Origin: Dactylonectria macrodidyma
Lineage: Eukaryota > Ascomycota > Sordariomycetes > Hypocreales > Nectriaceae
DNA: 64,000 nt
Reading direction: 5' to 3'
Assembly: GCA_020744425.1 (NCBI GenBank)
Contig: JAGMUV010000003.1
Span: 62,001-126,000, forward strand
This document shows, in pieces, positions 32,735 through 43,716 of the stretch. Positions within the stretch are counted from its first letter, which is position 1. Every line of letters begins with the position of its first letter. The notes under the pieces were generated by a model. It searched no databases and was not told the origin of the DNA. It saw only the letters and a list, made by a program, of their open reading frames with translations. The translations under genes and the position numbers were made by a program.

Positions 32735-32967
32735 GGAGGCCATCCAAGACTTAAGAAATATCTTGACAGACGTCAGCCATGTGTCTACTAATGAGGGCAC
32801 AGGTGAAAGCGGCGGACATAATGATGTAGGATATTTGTATATGGCGGTGCTCTAGAAGCACCCGTTAACTTGTATATATGAACACAACGGATACGACAGC
32901 ACTTATAAGGGTCAATGAGGCTATTGTAATGGATGATTGTATGAAATACATTACTGCGTAATTGGAT

Positions 32968-33448
32968 CTAAGAACTCTGCGCCTGTCCCACCTCCCCACC
33001 ATTCTCGACCTTGAAATCCTGGATAGCCTTCTCCGTAACCCTCATAGCCTCCATTCCAACAGGTACACCGAGATAGATCATCGACTGCAGAATAGCCTCT
33101 CTTATCTCAATCTCCGTTAGTCCATTTCGCAGTGCTCCCTTGGTGTGAAGTGCCAGTTCTGGGTACGCCTTCTGTGCTGTCAAAAAGGCCAAGGCTAGCA
33201 ACAAGTTAGCAGAAGATGTCGATGACTATTCCGATATACCCACTAAGCAAGCTTCTCTGCTTTCTGTCGAGCCCAGGTCGCGTCCAAACTGTGCCCCAGG
33301 CATACTCAGTGATCAACTCTTGGGCTGGCTTCCAATATTCGTTCTGCAACGACTCGACAGCTTTGGTGACGTATTGCTCGCCGAGAACCTCTCCACGGAC
33401 TTCCAGGCCCTTCTTAAAGGTTTCGCTGAACTCTTTGTTGTCAGACAT
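32968..33448 (-). CDS. Carboxymuconolactone decarboxylase family protein
   Basis: A small alpha-helical enzyme of the CMD family (143 residues; usual length 120-150), possibly 4-carboxymuconolactone decarboxylase of the protocatechuate branch of aromatic breakdown or an uncharacterised relative. Two exons (33448-33244 and 33194-32968) are split by a 49-base intron with CTAAC and TTGCTAG signals. Splicing restores RKQRSLLTLAFLTAQKAYPE, continuing HTKGALRNGLTEIEIREAI and YLGVPVGMEAMRV, the conserved core. The protein starts MSDNKEFSETFKKGLEVRGE, typical of the family. It is cytosolic, with no signal peptide. An 18-bp inverted repeat of CGG/CCG type lies about 95-145 bases upstream of the start and could be a regulator-binding site. 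It has no obvious pathway partner next to it. Confidence 0.9.
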
Positions 33449-34434
33449 GGCTGTTTTGATCTAGTTTATGATGATTACAGGGAAGAAAAGTGGTGTTTTG
33501 ACGGATTAGACATTCACATGTGACTATGTATTGCTCCCGAACACTCCGCAACCGGACCGGAGTCTCTCGGCTGTCCGGTCCGATTGCGGAGCCACCAAAG
33601 TCGATAGTCCGTTCGATCGGTTTCCATGAAACCAAACATGCCCCAAAACTCATTCATGTTCAACAAGGCTCTTCGACGGATGCGCCACATCAAAATGCTC
33701 GACGACCATTGACCAGAATGTGACAACGGCCTTTACAGGTCGTGGCGCCATTACAGTTGGCGTCAATTGGTTCATGAGGTGGTGCCAATTCAGCGTTGGT
33801 TTCAACCTCGGCTAAACAGCCTCAATTGCGTTGACACCTCACTCAACAAAGCCTCACATTCCCCCGCAAGCCACTTAGTGCCTGACACAATTGTCCTACA
33901 AAACCTCATCCTTATAACTTCCTCTCCATCAAGAATATATCCCTCATAGCGTCAAAAAATAGACGCACGTCGACATAGCAACCAAAGGGGGCCCCTTGTT
34001 CCTAGGCTATGTTTCGCAATCTCAAGCCCGGCCGTGCCTCAATCGCACAAAGCACGATGAAGTCCGTGCAGCGCTCACATATATATCCGTGCCCCAGAGG
34101 CTTCCGTGATACCCACACCAAAGTCCAGAAGTGCAAATTTGAAGCATAGACAAATGTCCTCAGCCGCGGTCATGTGGGCAGCTCAGCTAGTGTCTAGTTC
34201 CGCTGTGTCATGCGACGAGACTGTGACCGCCTACTTTAACTCGGATAATCGGTCTCTCAAGGACAGTTTTGCTGTGGAGCCAGTCCAGAACTTCCTCGAA
34301 AGTTGATGCGACTGGACCACCGAGCTGTACATGATATCGGATTCGAAGTTCGCCAAATAGGTGAACTAGAACGAATATGACACGTCTCGGAGCGAAGCTG
34401 GAACACGAGCCGATGCTAAGTATCCTTACACTCC
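33449..34434. other. Upstream region of the CMD gene; otherwise no gene
   Basis: Only short frames without recognisable products. The notable content is the inverted repeat at 33544-33591. Confidence 0.4.
33544..33591. promoter_or_regulatory. 18-bp inverted repeat (CGG/CCG type) upstream of the CMD gene
   Basis: Arms CTCCGCAACCGGACCGGA (33544-33561) and TCCGGTCCGATTGCGGAG (33574-33591) pair with a single mismatch around a 12-base spacer. They contain CGG...CCG half-sites like those bound by Zn2Cys6 dimers. The repeat lies 96-143 bases from the CMD start. A hairpin role or an operator-like role are both inference. Confidence 0.5.
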
Positions 34435-34736
34435 TCTGGAGGCGGTGCAGCCGCACATGTGGGAGGAGAGGACAAGGGCGATCTCGAGTTTGTGGTGGGT
34501 GACATTATTGTTGGTTTCCGAGTGAATAAAATCACTGCGTCAGGTGACTTAATCTTGATCGCAAAGAGAGGAAAATCAAGGATGATGTCGTTGAGGGTGA
34601 GATGATGACTAATGGCGAGACTATGGCCAAGAAGCCCAAGATACATTCTGAAGTTGTGTCCATTCCCGACGACATTGTCAGGCCAGATGAGCTTTTCGAT
34701 AATGCTGATGAGCGCTTAGTAGTTCCCAAGATCTAG
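34435..34736 (+). pseudogene. Unidentified 3' gene fragment with a frameshift
   Basis: Two protein-like frames abut. The first reads GGEDKGDLEFVVGDIIVGF and VNKITASGDLILIAKRG. The second overlaps in another phase and reads KDDVVEGEMMTNGETMAKKP, ending DELFDNADERLVVPKI with a stop at 34736. No splice pair clearly joins them and no upstream exons are evident. It looks like the C-terminal end of a decayed or poorly conserved gene; the family is not recognised. Confidence 0.3.
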
Positions 34737-35628
34737 GAGCGAGTCGGATGATCCTTTTGGGATGGATGTAAGACTTGACAATGGTAGATAATTTGTAATA
34801 TTTTCTTTAGCTCAGGCATCTCGGGGACCACCAAATTCATCTCTAGCAATGCGATCCAACTTGTAGGAAACCTATATCCTGTGGAGGGGTAGCTCATATG
34901 TCTTAACTATCCTAAGCTGGGAAGGGTGTAGGGTATGCTGATTGCATTAATCCCATGACTGAATCTCAGCTATGCGCCCGGGGAAACCCGGAATTGTGGG
35001 CATCCCCTAGTATTTCTACGACGTGGCAGACCAGTTGTCATACTTAAGTGGACTTGCCAGCTCATTCACTCTTCAGAATGTTTCCTTTTAAGCGTAGCGG
35101 TTGGAACCCTTGATCCTGGGAATAGTCCTAGGGTTAAGTCGCATGACCCCATCTCAGCCACATAAGCGGGTGACAGTGAGAAATGACAGAAAAGTGGCAT
35201 GAAATGGTTGGCAGATGTGAGTTCGGCGCGTCATAATATTATACCTGCAGTACTCATGGATATTGAGCCTGAATGAATGTTTACGTCACACAGGTTGGCG
35301 TATCATCGACCAGTCACCAGGGTGCCACCCCTGACGATAACTACGCGCCGGTCAGGGCCGGCGGGGTCGATCATTACTACAACCAATAACAGCGTGTGAC
35401 CAAGGTCTAGGGTGGCCGAGTTTGGGTCATGCAGCTGACGTGACTTGTTGATCTCTATGATTTTCACAAGGAAAGGAGCAATCTCCGGGGATTCTCGGTC
35501 CACCACCCGAAACATTCAGACAAAGAAGTATAAGTATGAAGATCTGTAGACATTTACTAGACGCCCAATCCTCCAGCTATGAACGGAGCTGAAGTTCCCA
35601 TCCTACAGTGCCCTTGAGAGTGACGAAG
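34737..35628. other. Upstream region of the GH43-like gene
   Basis: No gene seen. The frame of the next gene is open from 35608 through a GTG; the first ATG is at 35629. Confidence 0.45.
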
Positions 35629-36636
35629 ATGAACATAAGCATCAAGATGCACAATATGAAGACCGGGATGCAAGCATCGACAATACTCCGCCTGCTTGTG
35701 GGCGCGTTTCTAACTACGTTCGCAACCGCGCAGGTGGCGCCGCAGCCAGATGGTTGGCCAGTCTTCGTCTACCAAGGGGAGTTGACTGACATCGCTACGC
35801 TCAAGTACAATCCGACAAACGAATTCATCTTTCCTAGCATATTCCATGCCGGCGACTATCTAGACGACCCAATTGGGGAGTGGTACCTCTACTATGCACC
35901 GCACGAGGATCCAGGCGGCATCTCACTCATGTACGCTGACAGTCCTGATGGGCCCTGGACCGAATATGACAACAACCCCGTCATTTCCAACGTGTGGACG
36001 GGGCACTACTCAGTGCCACACGTCTCCAGCCCAGATGCGGCATGGAACGAGGACGCTGGCCGCTTGTTCGTTTACTTCCACGGCACCAACTCCCAAACCC
36101 GCTGGGCAGAGACTGACGACGGTGTCAACTTTGACTATGGTGGCATTGCGATACGAAATAGTATGGGTGGACCAAACGTCACTGAATCCAGCTACGCACG
36201 CGTCTTCCCGCACCCCGACCCGTACTCCGATTACACCTATGCCATGTTTTACATGGCCAATGAAGTCGATAATGTGCGCCGCATCCGTCTGGCTGAGTCT
36301 CACGACGGGCGCAGCTGGACCGTGGACCCTGATTATGTTGTCGCCCCCGGTTCCGAAGAGGGAACCAATGTCTCGGGAGGCAACCTTTGGGAGTGGGACG
36401 GACAACTCTATGTCATCTACCACGCTACAAGCGGGAAATGTTATGCCCGGACTATTGACCGCACGTTGCGTGATGTCGGTTCCGTTCCCATCCTGCTCCA
36501 CAAGTCTAGTGGCGTTGGTGACGATGTTGGACGTGTGGCGGCACCAGATATCGTTACATATGGAGGCGAAACGTACCTGTTCTACGAATCAGGTGCCCGC
36601 CTCGGAGCAACTATCGCCTGGGCCAAGACTGAGTAG
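35629..36636 (+). CDS. Secreted GH43-like five-bladed beta-propeller glycosidase
   Basis: A single-exon gene of 335 residues. The N-terminus has several in-frame methionines; the segment MQASTILRLLVGAFLTTFAT with AQ after it is a good signal peptide, so translation may begin at this ATG or at one of the later ones (35668 is the last). The mature protein has repeated blade-like segments: FIFPSIFHAGDYLDD, GEWYLYYAPHEDPGG, DSPDGPWTEYDNNPVISN, SSPDAAWNEDAGRLFVYFHG, SYARVFPHPDP, SGGNLWEWDGQLYVIYHAT and PDIVTYGGETYLFYESG. This pattern fits the GH43/GH32-type propeller fold, whose members often cut arabinose- or xylose-containing side chains. Substrate is unknown. Being secreted and near the pectinolytic block it could act on pectin side chains, but it is 6 kb away with mobile DNA between. 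Confidence 0.75.
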   Translation: MNISIKMHNMKTGMQASTILRLLVGAFLTTFATAQVAPQPDGWPVFVYQGELTDIATLKYNPTNEFIFPSIFHAGDYLDDPIGEWYLYYAPHEDPGGISLMYADSPDGPWTEYDNNPVISNVWTGHYSVPHVSSPDAAWNEDAGRLFVYFHGTNSQTRWAETDDGVNFDYGGIAIRNSMGGPNVTESSYARVFPHPDPYSDYTYAMFYMANEVDNVRRIRLAESHDGRSWTVDPDYVVAPGSEEGTNVSGGNLWEWDGQLYVIYHATSGKCYARTIDRTLRDVGSVPILLHKSSGVGDDVGRVAAPDIVTYGGETYLFYESGARLGATIAWAKTE

Positions 36637-39600
36637 GTGACCGACTGTGGCAGAATGAAGGGTGTCGGAGGAGATGTAGAATTGTTCCATCATAATATAT
36701 CATTTATCATAACATGCGCCGGTCTTGTTGGTTCTGGCTGTTGTGCTAGTTCCGTTTATGTCTTCAGAGACCTGATTGCAGTAGTATTACTTGGAAATAT
36801 GGGGTGCCTAGGAGTGTCAGACCAGCTGGTATTTTCTGATCTATGAGATCAGTTTTCAAGAAGGATGATACCGACCGTCTGACCGTTTCCAGAGAATGAA
36901 ACTACTTTCCATTCTTCAAGCACCATCTACCGTTTATCGGCATTGTTGAACACTGAAGGTCTCATCCGCTTGAAAATTTTAAAATCGTGAAGACAAACTG
37001 TGGTTTTTTATCTTCGTGGCGGCAGTAACTCACCCTTGATGGAGCGGACAGCCAATGCAATAATAGTCGACAACTTCGACGGGGTTCGTTCTGTTGTCTT
37101 TATAAAGGTTGGAATTGCGCTTCTCGTTGAGCACACAGGTGTTGTTGAGTGATACACAATAATGAAGCTTCAAAGGATAATGTTGTACGCGTCAGGATAG
37201 ATGATGGTTAAATATCTCACAAACCGTGAGGCACTGGTTGCGTGGTAGTAAACGTGATGTTGCACAATTTTTTACTCACATGAAGCCAGCACTGCCAGTG
37301 GCCATGATGTTTCGGACATCTCTTCGAGGCTAATATTTGGTCCTGCCCATGAAGATGGGAGCATTCTGCCACACATCCTTGCTTGAGGAGGAATCGTACC
37401 GCCGCATCTTTATTAGATTGCCGTGTCTCAGATTGCTGAAAGCAGCTCTTGGATGGAGAGAGAACATGAGAACTCTGGGAATGTCAAAATCTCAAGTGAA
37501 TAAACGGTACGTCATTACAAGAGTATTTTCCTGATTACACCAAGTGAATCAGGAAGCGTTCGCCGCATACCTCAATCTCAAAGGTATCTCAACCAGAAAC
37601 CTCGGACCGCGAATATTCGAGACCAGGAATCGGTTCAAACACACCAGCCAGGTTTAAAAGTAGAGGCGAGATCTTGACTTCTGATAGCCGTTGCGAGGAG
37701 GAAAGTTTGGCTTTCTGCACTGCTCAACTTTCTATCAGCCAGACTGATCCGAAGTGGTGGATCAATTATTTGGTGATCGATCTCAAGATGATGCTACCAG
37801 GGAGGCAATACCCCCAGGATGGACGGGGTATTGACATTTGAGAACTCTTCTAGGTTAGCTAAGTCTAACCATCACTGCAATCCATGCCGAAGCTGAGAGT
37901 CCATTGTCCCAATGTCCCATCTCGAACCATTTCATCGTTTACGATAATTTAGCCGCCACTACGTAGTACATAACTCCGTGCGCCGTCACCTTCTTGAAGA
38001 CCTCGCTAGTGAAGCAAGCCACATCAAACTATTGCCAGTAGCGCAAGCCAGCGCCCCTATTGTGTAGTTTCACTGAGCAATCCGTGTCTCACACTCTGCA
38101 CCGGGAAATTTTGCTCGCCACCGGTGAAGACGAATGAAGCTAAAGCGGTGCTTATTAAGGAGGAAATTGGATTAGCCTGTGCCGCGTGGTGTTCTTGGTG
38201 GGAGCAGACGCGGTTCCTACGTCATGTTCGTCCAGGAGTCCTGGGATTCTCTGTAGCACAAGCAGCCACACAGGATGACGTTCTTTTTAGCCCTCGGCGA
38301 AGACAACCATTCTCGCTCATATTAAATCCATCTCCAGTCCAGATAGCCGTGATGCAGCGAGGCCGAAGTTAACATCTTCGCGGCTCATGCTCTCGGCTAC
38401 CCAAAAAACATGGCTGATATTGCTAGCAATGACTGGAGTCAACCAACTTCGACACGACACGGGGACAATCGACATCGTCTCAGAGCCGCTTGAGTCTGTT
38501 TATTTGCCATGTGCTGTTAGTTGTGGCTTTTGGTTGACTCTATGTTCCTCAGTCAGCTGATTGCTTTGGAATAAAGGGCAGGGCAGGGGCGGTTTCTCTA
38601 AGTCTGTAAAGGATTCGATCCTCTTGCTCCTGGGCAACGCCGCAGTGATACAGACTCTATGTACTGCGGCGTCCTCTTTCGGTAGTATTCCACTTCTGGA
38701 ATTCACTTGGACGGGATAATAGGTCAGCAATAGGAATATGCAGAGGTATGTTGTATTGACCCTGATAAATCCGTGCATGTAGTTTAAAGCCCTCAATGTT
38801 TCGGGCCCAACCATCCAGACCAATTTCTGAGGCCAAATTGTGGCTCGGCTAAGTGTTTGCTCTCATTAAATTGTTGGCGCCGGAATCATCCCGACACGCA
38901 GCCTGGCGCTTTTGCATTGCATCCATCCAAGTATTTGCTGAGACTAGTCGCTGGGAATATCCGCTATGGTTGCGGCCCCTGTCACTTGGAGGGAAAAGGG
39001 CTACGCATAAGGAACAATGTTCCTGCAATCAGAAGTAGACCAACACGAAGTAGAGTCCGGCGCTAATGCGTCTACATTTTCAGTCAACCATAGGGATCAT
39101 AAATAGCTACTGTGCAAGGCATATTCGTCGTTGGATTGTTATCTCGTTTGTGAAATACATCAGCTGCGCATAGGATCATAGCCCCTGAAACCATAAAAAT
39201 AGGCCATGCATCTAAATGCACCATGTCTGAGACATTGTGTCGGGGTCTGCCTGCACTGCCTCGGACGGTCGGCTATTCGTGTAGACTAAACTTGCTAACG
39301 GTCCTGTTTATCCAGAACCAACGCTGAGCTTTACTCTTTCAAAACCTTGCGTACTCGCCATACCAAAACAGCAGCCCCTCTCTCCTGTCACGCTATCTCA
39401 GCCTCCCTTCCATTTCTCACCCACTTTAAACCTCTCTCAACTTTTCCCCTGCCTTGACCGGTTGCTGACCTTCCTTGTTTATTCCACATCAACAAAGAAC
39501 ACAGTTTCTTGAAGTTGGTTGTTCCACTAACCTATGATGGTAGCTGGAAGCAAGATATACGAAACCGGTATGATGTGATCCGTGAAGACGGCCCACGCTT

Positions 39601-40638
39601 GAGCAAACTATTGTGAGCACAACTGACTCCTCTTAGCAACAGGTCGTCCTCCCGCGACAGAACTGCAATCAGACTCGGGCCCCAATAGACCCTTCCATAT
39701 TTTGAACCCGGTTTGGCTATTTTGTATCGTCTTCGCATTCTTGAATTAAACTTGGTATTTCATTCAGATAATAAACAGCGAACATTGGGGAGGGCTTGGC
39801 AGTTCCACATATCCTGAGTGGCATACACTCATGTGTGCAGCTGCCATCGTGCCCTTTGCGTTGCTTTTTGTTGGAGAGTACATGTATGATAAATATCGGA
39901 ATAGGGGGTAAATTAGTCTCTGGGTTGAATCATGTCTTGCTGCGGCTCCTTTGACGCATAGATTCTCTTAAGTGTGCCCAGTACACTTTCCATAGCTGCC
40001 ACTAGTGCTGAGCACATGCATTTGGGCTGAAGGTTACTGCTTTCGCTGGGGATGAGAAGGATACAGCTTCCTGTCTAGTCTAGTTTGATCACTGCTGACT
40101 GTTCATCCTCTGAAATTGGCACCAGTGGGAGTTTTTCATGACAACATCTGTTAATGTATACAGCACTGTAAAATACAGATTTTACGTCGTGTGTTTGTAG
40201 TCCAAGATATTGCTGCAAGATATTTTCAGTCTGTAGATACACGAAAACACTAGAGTAGGTCGGAAAGGCTCCGTGTTTTGAAGAGGCTAGCTAACCTGAC
40301 CTCGCACACCTGTTCTGTCGTCTCACTGACCATACCAAAGGGCTACGACACGCCGAGCTACAGAAATGCACGATACACCGCCTTGGAGTACATCTCAAAT
40401 ACAGGGGGGCAGGTAAGTGGTATCAGTGGCACAAAAAAGTAGTTCCTCTTCGTTTGAACTAATAACAACTCCCTCATTGTTTCAGTGCCATGACGTGTCC
40501 TACTGAAGTGCATATCTCCCATCTCTCTCAATGGACATTAGGATTAAAGAACGATTCGCTAAGCACGAGTTGGTTCAATCACCCCTTGGTTGACCTCAAG
40601 CAGACTGGAGTCACAGTGGACCTCCTTTTGCCCGTTTG
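36637..40638. other. 4-kb gene-poor region
   Basis: No confident gene, RNA or element boundary was found. Short frames at 37337-37534, 38124-38372, 38500-38823, 38853-39066 and 39532-39738 have no recognisable products. A pyrimidine-rich stretch at 39330-39520 resembles a fungal promoter and leader (runs of CTCTC, CTTTTC), but no gene follows. The minus strand near 37560-37700 has a protein-like run (LLLNLAGVFEPIPGLEYS) broken by stops. The sequence is not strongly AT-rich, so this is not a typical RIP island. Confidence 0.4.
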
Positions 40639-41872
40639 TCACATATTTCCGGTAATGCGCACAACACAGCTCCCGGACCCGGCTTTGATAATCTGGAAAA
40701 TGTTAGCCGTTTCTCTTGTCTCATCCAGGGGAGTCAGCATACACGCGACACCGTTCTCCTTCTCGGGATTGAGCAGGCCTTCTGAGTAAATGCCAACCTT
40801 GAGGTTGTCTTGGGCCTTCTCACAAAGCTCATGGTCTTCCTCTGCGACCTTGCGAGCAAACTTGTAGTAGTTCTCGAATATTTCTGAACCAACTGGCTCC
40901 TGGTGGTAGTAGTCAAACTGCATAATTGTTTGATCGGCATCCTTTTGTGGGCAAGCACGAAAAGATGACATTCCGCCTCCATAAAGCGCTACAGTAGAGT
41001 TGGGGAACATGTAGATAAATAAACCATCATTTGGTTTACTCGACTCGGCGATGTGCTGGCAGTAGTTGTGATTGATGAGAACCTGGTAGGTCACCGGTGA
41101 ATAGATCTTGGAAAAGGCTGGATGAGCGTAGGCACAGTGAAGGCATTCTTGATATCCGTCCACCATGGTCTTCCAGTTATAGTTTCCTGGATACGTGAGG
41201 CATCGCCGCGGAGCAAGTTGAGTACAGTCGATTTTCGAAATGAGATCCTCAAGGCCAGGAAAATACTGCTCGAACTCAACACTGTCGTCAGATAAGGTCA
41301 GAAAGAGGAGCCCGTTGGAAGTTAGATGACTGCGCATCTCAGTGCCCTGTGATTAACCATATTTAGATATGGAAACATGACACAGCGTAGAGACTTTATA
41401 CTTACATCTGAATCTAAGAATACTTTGATGCTCCTCCAATCGTCCGAAATGCGTCGAACCGTGAACTTGACCTGGGCGATGTCGCTCGCGTAATCTTCTC
41501 CAACATTCGGCCAGCGCGTCACTGCTCCAAGTAGCATCCATGCCTAAAGCGTATGAGTAAGCTGTAGAAGATACCATGCTGGATAACCAAACCTGTAGAA
41601 ATACAGCTCGTCTCTCCAGGTCGCAGTAGAATGCGCTGCTCGTGTACCACGAGGCAGGAAGAGTTGTTGGGCAACCTGGCATGTTTATAAGGCCGCAAGC
41701 AGTGAATATTCAATTTGATAGAGAGGTTGATCCAGTGGCGGTTTGGATTTGGCCTGAATAGGGGATAAATAGCAATCCATGACAGACCTGGTGGAGCAGC
41801 TTGTAGTCTTCGGGGAGAGCATTTCCATTTTGGGAAACTAAATCCCCCAGGTTTGAGCCAGCCAGAAGCCAT
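40639..41872 (-). CDS. Rieske-oxygenase-type catalytic protein lacking the Rieske cluster motif
   Basis: A relative of ring-hydroxylating/choline-monooxygenase-type oxygenases reduced to the catalytic half. Four exons (41872-41788, 41675-41593, 41543-41406, 41346-40639) give 337 residues. The N-terminus has the family start LPASWYTSSAFYCDLERRAV. Where the [2Fe-2S] Rieske domain should follow, the protein reads AWMLLGAVTRWPNVGEDY, VKFTVRRISDDWRSIKVF, then SHLTSNGLLFLTLSDD. The CxH and CxxH ligand pairs are absent. The mononuclear-iron region is kept: NWKTMVDGYQECLHCAYAHP near residues 164-183, with the H-x4-H pair. The intron after ERRAVFLQ is at the same place and phase as in the divergent neighbour, so the two are paralogues. 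The cut is clean and all exons join in frame, arguing against random decay. Electrons would have to come from another protein. Confidence 0.85.
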
Positions 41873-42286
41873 GGATAGGAAATGGTGTGGCACGAAAGAA
41901 GCGATAGCTTATTGGCGGGCACAACGAAAAAAAGTTACTAATTCGGGGTTAGAGTCCACCAGTGATCACCTGCCGCGAATCAGCGATTCCAGTACGTGTT
42001 GGTCTCAAGACATGTGAGTTCATCAGCTGTTGCATGTCCACTGGCGTAAACTGCAAGTTCCGGCCCAAGTAAGGTCATATTCCCTATCTCAATATATCAT
42101 TGGGCGAGTCTACCAAGGAATACCCTTCCTAATCGAGTGGTGCCAAACGACGGTCATGTAAAGCCTTGGTACTGGACAGATTGAGGAGGGAAGCTGGAAA
42201 GGTGACTTAGTAGCCAAATTCTGTTCTTCACCTTGGTATAGTATATCATACCGCGCGCGCAGATCGACCTAGCGAATATTTTCGCA
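41873..42286. promoter_or_regulatory. Shared divergent promoter region of the two Rieske-type genes
   Basis: The 414 bases between the two start codons must contain both promoters, so co-regulation is likely. I see no definite TATA box or paired CGG site. The minus-strand frame of the left gene stays open to 41893 or 41922 only through GTG codons. Confidence 0.5.
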
Positions 42287-43716
42287 ATGCACAAGCTCAG
42301 GCACCCTTCCACCACCGAATTTAATATGTTTGGATACGTCGGCATTCCAACTGTGGCTACTTACGTTCTTTTAGTTGCCTTTGCAGCATCCTTATGTTTG
42401 AACTTTTGGCTGCTCAAGTTTAGGGCCAGCGTTGTATCAGATAGCAGGCTGGTTGATCAACCAACACCAAAGTTCAAGCCGCTTGAGCTACCTTCAGGAT
42501 GGTGGACTGACACGTCCAACTTCCAACTCGAGCGTCGCGCGGTTTTCAGCAAGGTAGCCAATCCTCTCTTTTATGTTTCATCTCCCTTGCCACTCAGGTT
42601 CTGGTACCAATTTAATGTGATAGACTTGGATTTGCATAAGCCACCGTAGTCGCTTCGTCACGGCAGGGGACTACGTGTCATATGATTTTGCCGGCTTCCG
42701 AATTTTCCTCATTTTGGGTAAAGACGGCATAATTCGAGCATTCCATAACGTTTGCCGTCACCGGGCCTTTCCCGTTACACCAAAGGCAGCTGGCTCAGTA
42801 TCTGTCCTTGGATGTAGATATCACGGGTGGTGCTACGACACCAAAGGCAAACTCACAAAAGCACCCAAGTTTGACCATCTTCCCGATTTTGACAAGGACA
42901 GGAACAGTCTATTTGAGATTCACTGCAAGTTGGATGAACAAGGCTTCATTCACGTCAATTTGAGTGGGAATACAGAAGTTGGCAACGATAAGCCGGCATG
43001 CCCAGACAAAATAGGGAAGCCGGCAAAAGTCACCTCCAGGTCACACTTTCTATACAGCCTAGAACACAAGGCTATGTTCAACTGGAAGGTTGCAGGTCAG
43101 TTTCCGAGTGAGAGGACGAAGAAATCTGCGGACCCGCTAACAAAAAAAAAGTCATTGGTCATTCTCAGGGCGGCCGTCTCAACCTCCGAGCTCTCATGGA
43201 GCCCACATGTAGGCCTAGTCTTCGTGTCCCCTCCTCTCTAGGGATGACCCCAATAGGCCAGCTCTTTTTCTTCCCACTAAGTTGGGTATATACGAAGAGC
43301 GGAAGTCCCTTCTGGTACCACATTACATGCAGCCCGGATTCGGCTCAACAAACAACCCTGCGGTGCGACGTGTACTCGTCTAGAAAATCGGATACTTCAT
43401 GGCCCGAGGGGTCAATGAAGGAAAGGCTTGATAACCAAATCAAATTGAGCATTATTGATCACGAGTCCTTCCTCGAAAAGCTAGCTGGGCAAGATCATAG
43501 ATTCGATGAGGTTGAGCGTATGTTAGCCTCGAAACTCATTTTAAAAATATCGATACTAATAAGAAGATAGCTATCATGAAAAAAGTCGCGGAGGCGATGA
43601 GAATTCACAGGGATCGAGAACTCGCGGAAGAGAGGGAGATACGTCCGGCCTCAGTGCAGCAATGTAAGAGTGCATCATATGCAGAAGCGGAAGAGAGTAT
43701 GTCTGACCTGACCTAA
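42287..43716 (+). CDS. Rieske [2Fe-2S] protein lacking the mononuclear-iron motif, with N-terminal membrane anchor
   Basis: Four exons (42287-42553, 42624-43095, 43152-43517, 43571-43716) give 416 residues. A hydrophobic segment (ATYVLLVAFAASLCLNFWLL) near residues 22-42 suggests a membrane anchor. ELPSGWWTDTSNFQLERRAV follows. The Rieske domain is intact: CRH at the first ligand pair, 17 residues, then CRYH (NVCRHRAFPV...LGCRYHGWCY), near residues 133-158. After FNWKVA, where oxygenases carry the iron-binding E-x2-H-x4-H segment, the spliced protein reads VIGHSQGGRLNLRALMEP and then GQLFFFPLSWVYTKSGSP, with no such motif. The C-terminus is a charged helix. ATG 42326 is an alternative start. 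The intron after ERRAVFSK matches that of the divergent neighbour. It may serve as electron-transfer partner to that protein, or have another redox role. Confidence 0.86.

Noticed and set aside
35873..36640. 255-codon frame overlapping the GH43-like gene
   Set aside because: Threonine/serine/histidine-rich +1-frame shadow; the blade motifs are all in the other frame.
39330..39540. Pyrimidine-rich stretch as the promoter of a gene
   Set aside because: No open frame or plausible spliced product follows within a kilobase.
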